NCBI GenBank assembly: GCA_964598025.1
Contig: CAZRAU010000078.1
Span: forward strand, 1-15,732
DNA length: 15,732 nt
Direction: 5' to 3'
DNA from: JALGWN01 sp964598025
Lineage (GTDB): Bacteria > Arandabacterota > Arandabacteria > Arandabacterales > Arandabacteraceae
Shown: positions 14,569-15,732 of the stretch, piece by piece
Layout of the letters: every line of letters begins with the position of its first letter
Position numbering within the stretch: position 1 is the first letter of the stretch
Made by a program: the position numbers and the translations under genes
The notes under the pieces: generated by a model
What the model saw: only the letters and a program-made list of their open reading frames with translations
Told to the model about the DNA's origin: nothing
Database searches by the model: none

Positions 14569-15147
14569 ATGGGTGGCAAGACCAGGAAGGCCGTCTTCTT
14601 CGACCGTGACGGCACGCTGCTTGTGGAGATGGGCTACATCAACCATCCCTCGCTTGTGGCCCCCTACAAGTTCACCGTGGAGGCCCTGAGGATCGCCCGG
14701 GAGAGCGGGTTCTTGCTGATAGCGGTCACCAACCAGTCCGGCGTTGCCCGGGGCTACATCAGCGAACGCGATCTCGGAGACATTCACCGCAGGATGCAGG
14801 ATATTCTTGGAGTGGCGGGCGTTCCCTTGGACGCAGTCTACTATTGCCCGCACCATAAGGACGGCACAGTGGCCGCTTTCCGGCGAGAGTGTAATTGCAG
14901 AAAACCCGGGACCGGGATGGGTCTTGAGGCGGCGGAGCGGTTTGGCATTGACCTCGTCAGGTCCTACATGGTAGGGGATAAGGAAACCGATGTGCTGTTC
15001 GGCAGGAATCTCGGTGTGACCGCTTGTTTGGTGCGAACAGGATACGGCTCTCATGAGGAGAGAGCCATGAAGGCGCGCCCGCCGGGCGACTTCCATGTCT
15101 TTGAGAATGTCCTTGCCGCTGTAGAGTGGATAGCCGGGGGAGTGTGA
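14569..15147 (+). CDS. gmhB: D-glycero-D-manno-heptose 1,7-bisphosphate 7-phosphatase
   Basis: 192 residues; HAD-superfamily phosphatase that removes the 7-phosphate during ADP-heptose synthesis, supplying the heptosyltransferase upstream. HAD motif I is FFDRDGTL (10-17) with nucleophile Asp12 and acid/base Asp14. Motif II is VTNQSG (53-58), RKPGTGM (111-117) supplies the conserved Lys, and motif III is MVGDKETD (134-141). CPHH (93-96) with CNC (108-110) forms the zinc site typical of GmhB. Three adjacent in-frame starts exist: GTG 14563, ATG 14566 and ATG 14569. GGAGG at 14557-14561 is spaced best (7 bases) for 14569. gmhA and hldE-type genes are not in the window. The histidinol-phosphatase branch of HisB is the alternative, disfavoured by context. 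Confidence 0.93.
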   Translation: MGGKTRKAVFFDRDGTLLVEMGYINHPSLVAPYKFTVEALRIARESGFLLIAVTNQSGVARGYISERDLGDIHRRMQDILGVAGVPLDAVYYCPHHKDGTVAAFRRECNCRKPGTGMGLEAAERFGIDLVRSYMVGDKETDVLFGRNLGVTACLVRTGYGSHEERAMKARPPGDFHVFENVLAAVEWIAGGV

Positions 15148-15732
15148 GTGCTTAAGCATCAATGGATATGTTTGTCGGGTGTCGCGTTGGTCTTCGCCAA
15201 GATGCTCTGCTGCGCAGCCTGTGCATCGGACGGACTTCCTTTCACGCTGGGTGAGAAGCTCACTTTCGATGTCCGGTACGAATTCGTGAAGGCCGGCGTC
15301 GCCACGCTGGAGGTGGAAGAGATCACTCAATGCGGCGGCCGGAGTGAGTGCTTTCGCTTGGTCTCGGAAGCCAGGTCGACCATGCCCTTCTCGCTTGTTT
15401 TCGAGGTCAAGGACAGAGTTGAATCCTTCGTCCACGTTGACAGCCTTTATACGCTACGATACGTGAAGACCCTGAAGGAGGGCAATTATGAGACCCATGA
15501 ATCCGTGGATTTCGACCAAGTGCGGCATACGGCCACATACGCCGGCGGCCAGGTAGTCGAGATTCCAGCGCGGGTCCAGGATGTCCTTTCGTCTCTATAC
15601 TATATCAGGACTCTGGACCTTGAAGTGGGCAGGAGCGTCTTCATCGATAATCATGCCGATGAGAAGAACTACGCGCTTGAGGTCAAGGTACTGCGAATCG
15701 AAGCGATCAAAGTCCCCGCCGGCACTTACGAG
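15148..15732 (+). CDS. DUF3108 exported protein, 3' end cut by window
   Basis: 195 residues are visible, with no stop before the right edge. GTG 15148 follows the gmhB stop with no gap and has GGGGGAG (15136-15142) 5 bases upstream. Residues 1-27 are a signal sequence; ACA at 25-27 before SDG is a plausible signal peptidase I site, although nearby Cys residues (21, 22, 25) leave a lipoprotein possible. The mature part matches DUF3108: LGEKLTFDVRYEFVKAGVA (34-52), FEVKDRVES (85-93), YVKTLKEGNYE (105-115), ARVQDVLSSLYYIRTLDL (141-158) and IEAIKVPAGTYE (184-195). The family is periplasmic or envelope-associated with unknown function. Direct coupling to gmhB suggests an LPS or outer-membrane role. 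Confidence 0.85.
   Translation, partial: MLKHQWICLSGVALVFAKMLCCAACASDGLPFTLGEKLTFDVRYEFVKAGVATLEVEEITQCGGRSECFRLVSEARSTMPFSLVFEVKDRVESFVHVDSLYTLRYVKTLKEGNYETHESVDFDQVRHTATYAGGQVVEIPARVQDVLSSLYYIRTLDLEVGRSVFIDNHADEKNYALEVKVLRIEAIKVPAGTYE

Noticed and set aside
14368..15435. 355-codon open frame on the minus strand, antisense to gmhB and DUF3108
   Set aside because: Both sense genes have clear family motifs; the antisense product is His/Arg/Gly-rich without domains.
1..15732. CRISPR array, insertion sequence, prophage, toxin-antitoxin or defence system
   Set aside because: No regularly spaced repeats, transposase, integrase or paired small genes of that type were found on either strand.

Overview
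The window reads as GC-rich DNA (about 60% by eye) from a Gram-negative, lipopolysaccharide-making bacterium. It carries Kdo transferase, LpxK, an MsbA-type exporter, a heptosyltransferase and GmhB. The 10-base N run at 8931-8940 marks a draft, probably metagenomic, assembly. A Minf_1886-family gene (best known from Verrucomicrobia and Planctomycetes), a DUF3108 gene and a Memo-AMMECR1 fusion suggest an uncultured lineage near the PVC or FCB groups; this placement is an inference and cannot be settled from the window.

Left block (1-5966, plus strand): five tightly packed genes, waaA (5' end cut by the window edge), lpxK, nadB, a THEP1-type NTPase and a Memo-AMMECR1 fusion with a lipoprotein-like signal. 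Gaps are 9 bases or less, with overlaps of 4 and 8 bases, so this looks like one transcript combining inner-core and lipid A assembly with NAD synthesis and two poorly understood proteins.

Middle block (6040-9355, minus strand): a roughly 757-residue membrane protein with a spermidine-synthase-like domain, interrupted by the N run, followed by a TraB/GumN (TIKI-like) exported protein. The latter has its own clear sigma70-type promoter. The left and middle blocks converge on 5967-6039, where each stop codon is followed by a short hairpin.

Right block (9442-15732, plus strand): Minf_1886 protein, small heat-shock protein, degenerate GT9-fold protein, MsbA-like ABC exporter and heptosyltransferase, packed with gaps of 17 bases or less. 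A 291-base spacer with strong inverted repeats follows, then gmhB and a DUF3108 protein cut by the right edge. The block joins heptose-precursor synthesis, heptose transfer and lipid A-core flipping, with a proteostasis-like pair at its head.

No tRNA, rRNA, CRISPR array, insertion sequence or phage gene was seen. Most of the window is ordinary envelope metabolism. The features most worth a second look are the exported Memo-AMMECR1 fusion, the GT9-like protein that has lost family-defining residues but sits 2 bases from msbA, the structured spacer before gmhB, and the conserved-looking Minf_1886/Hsp20 head of the LPS operon.
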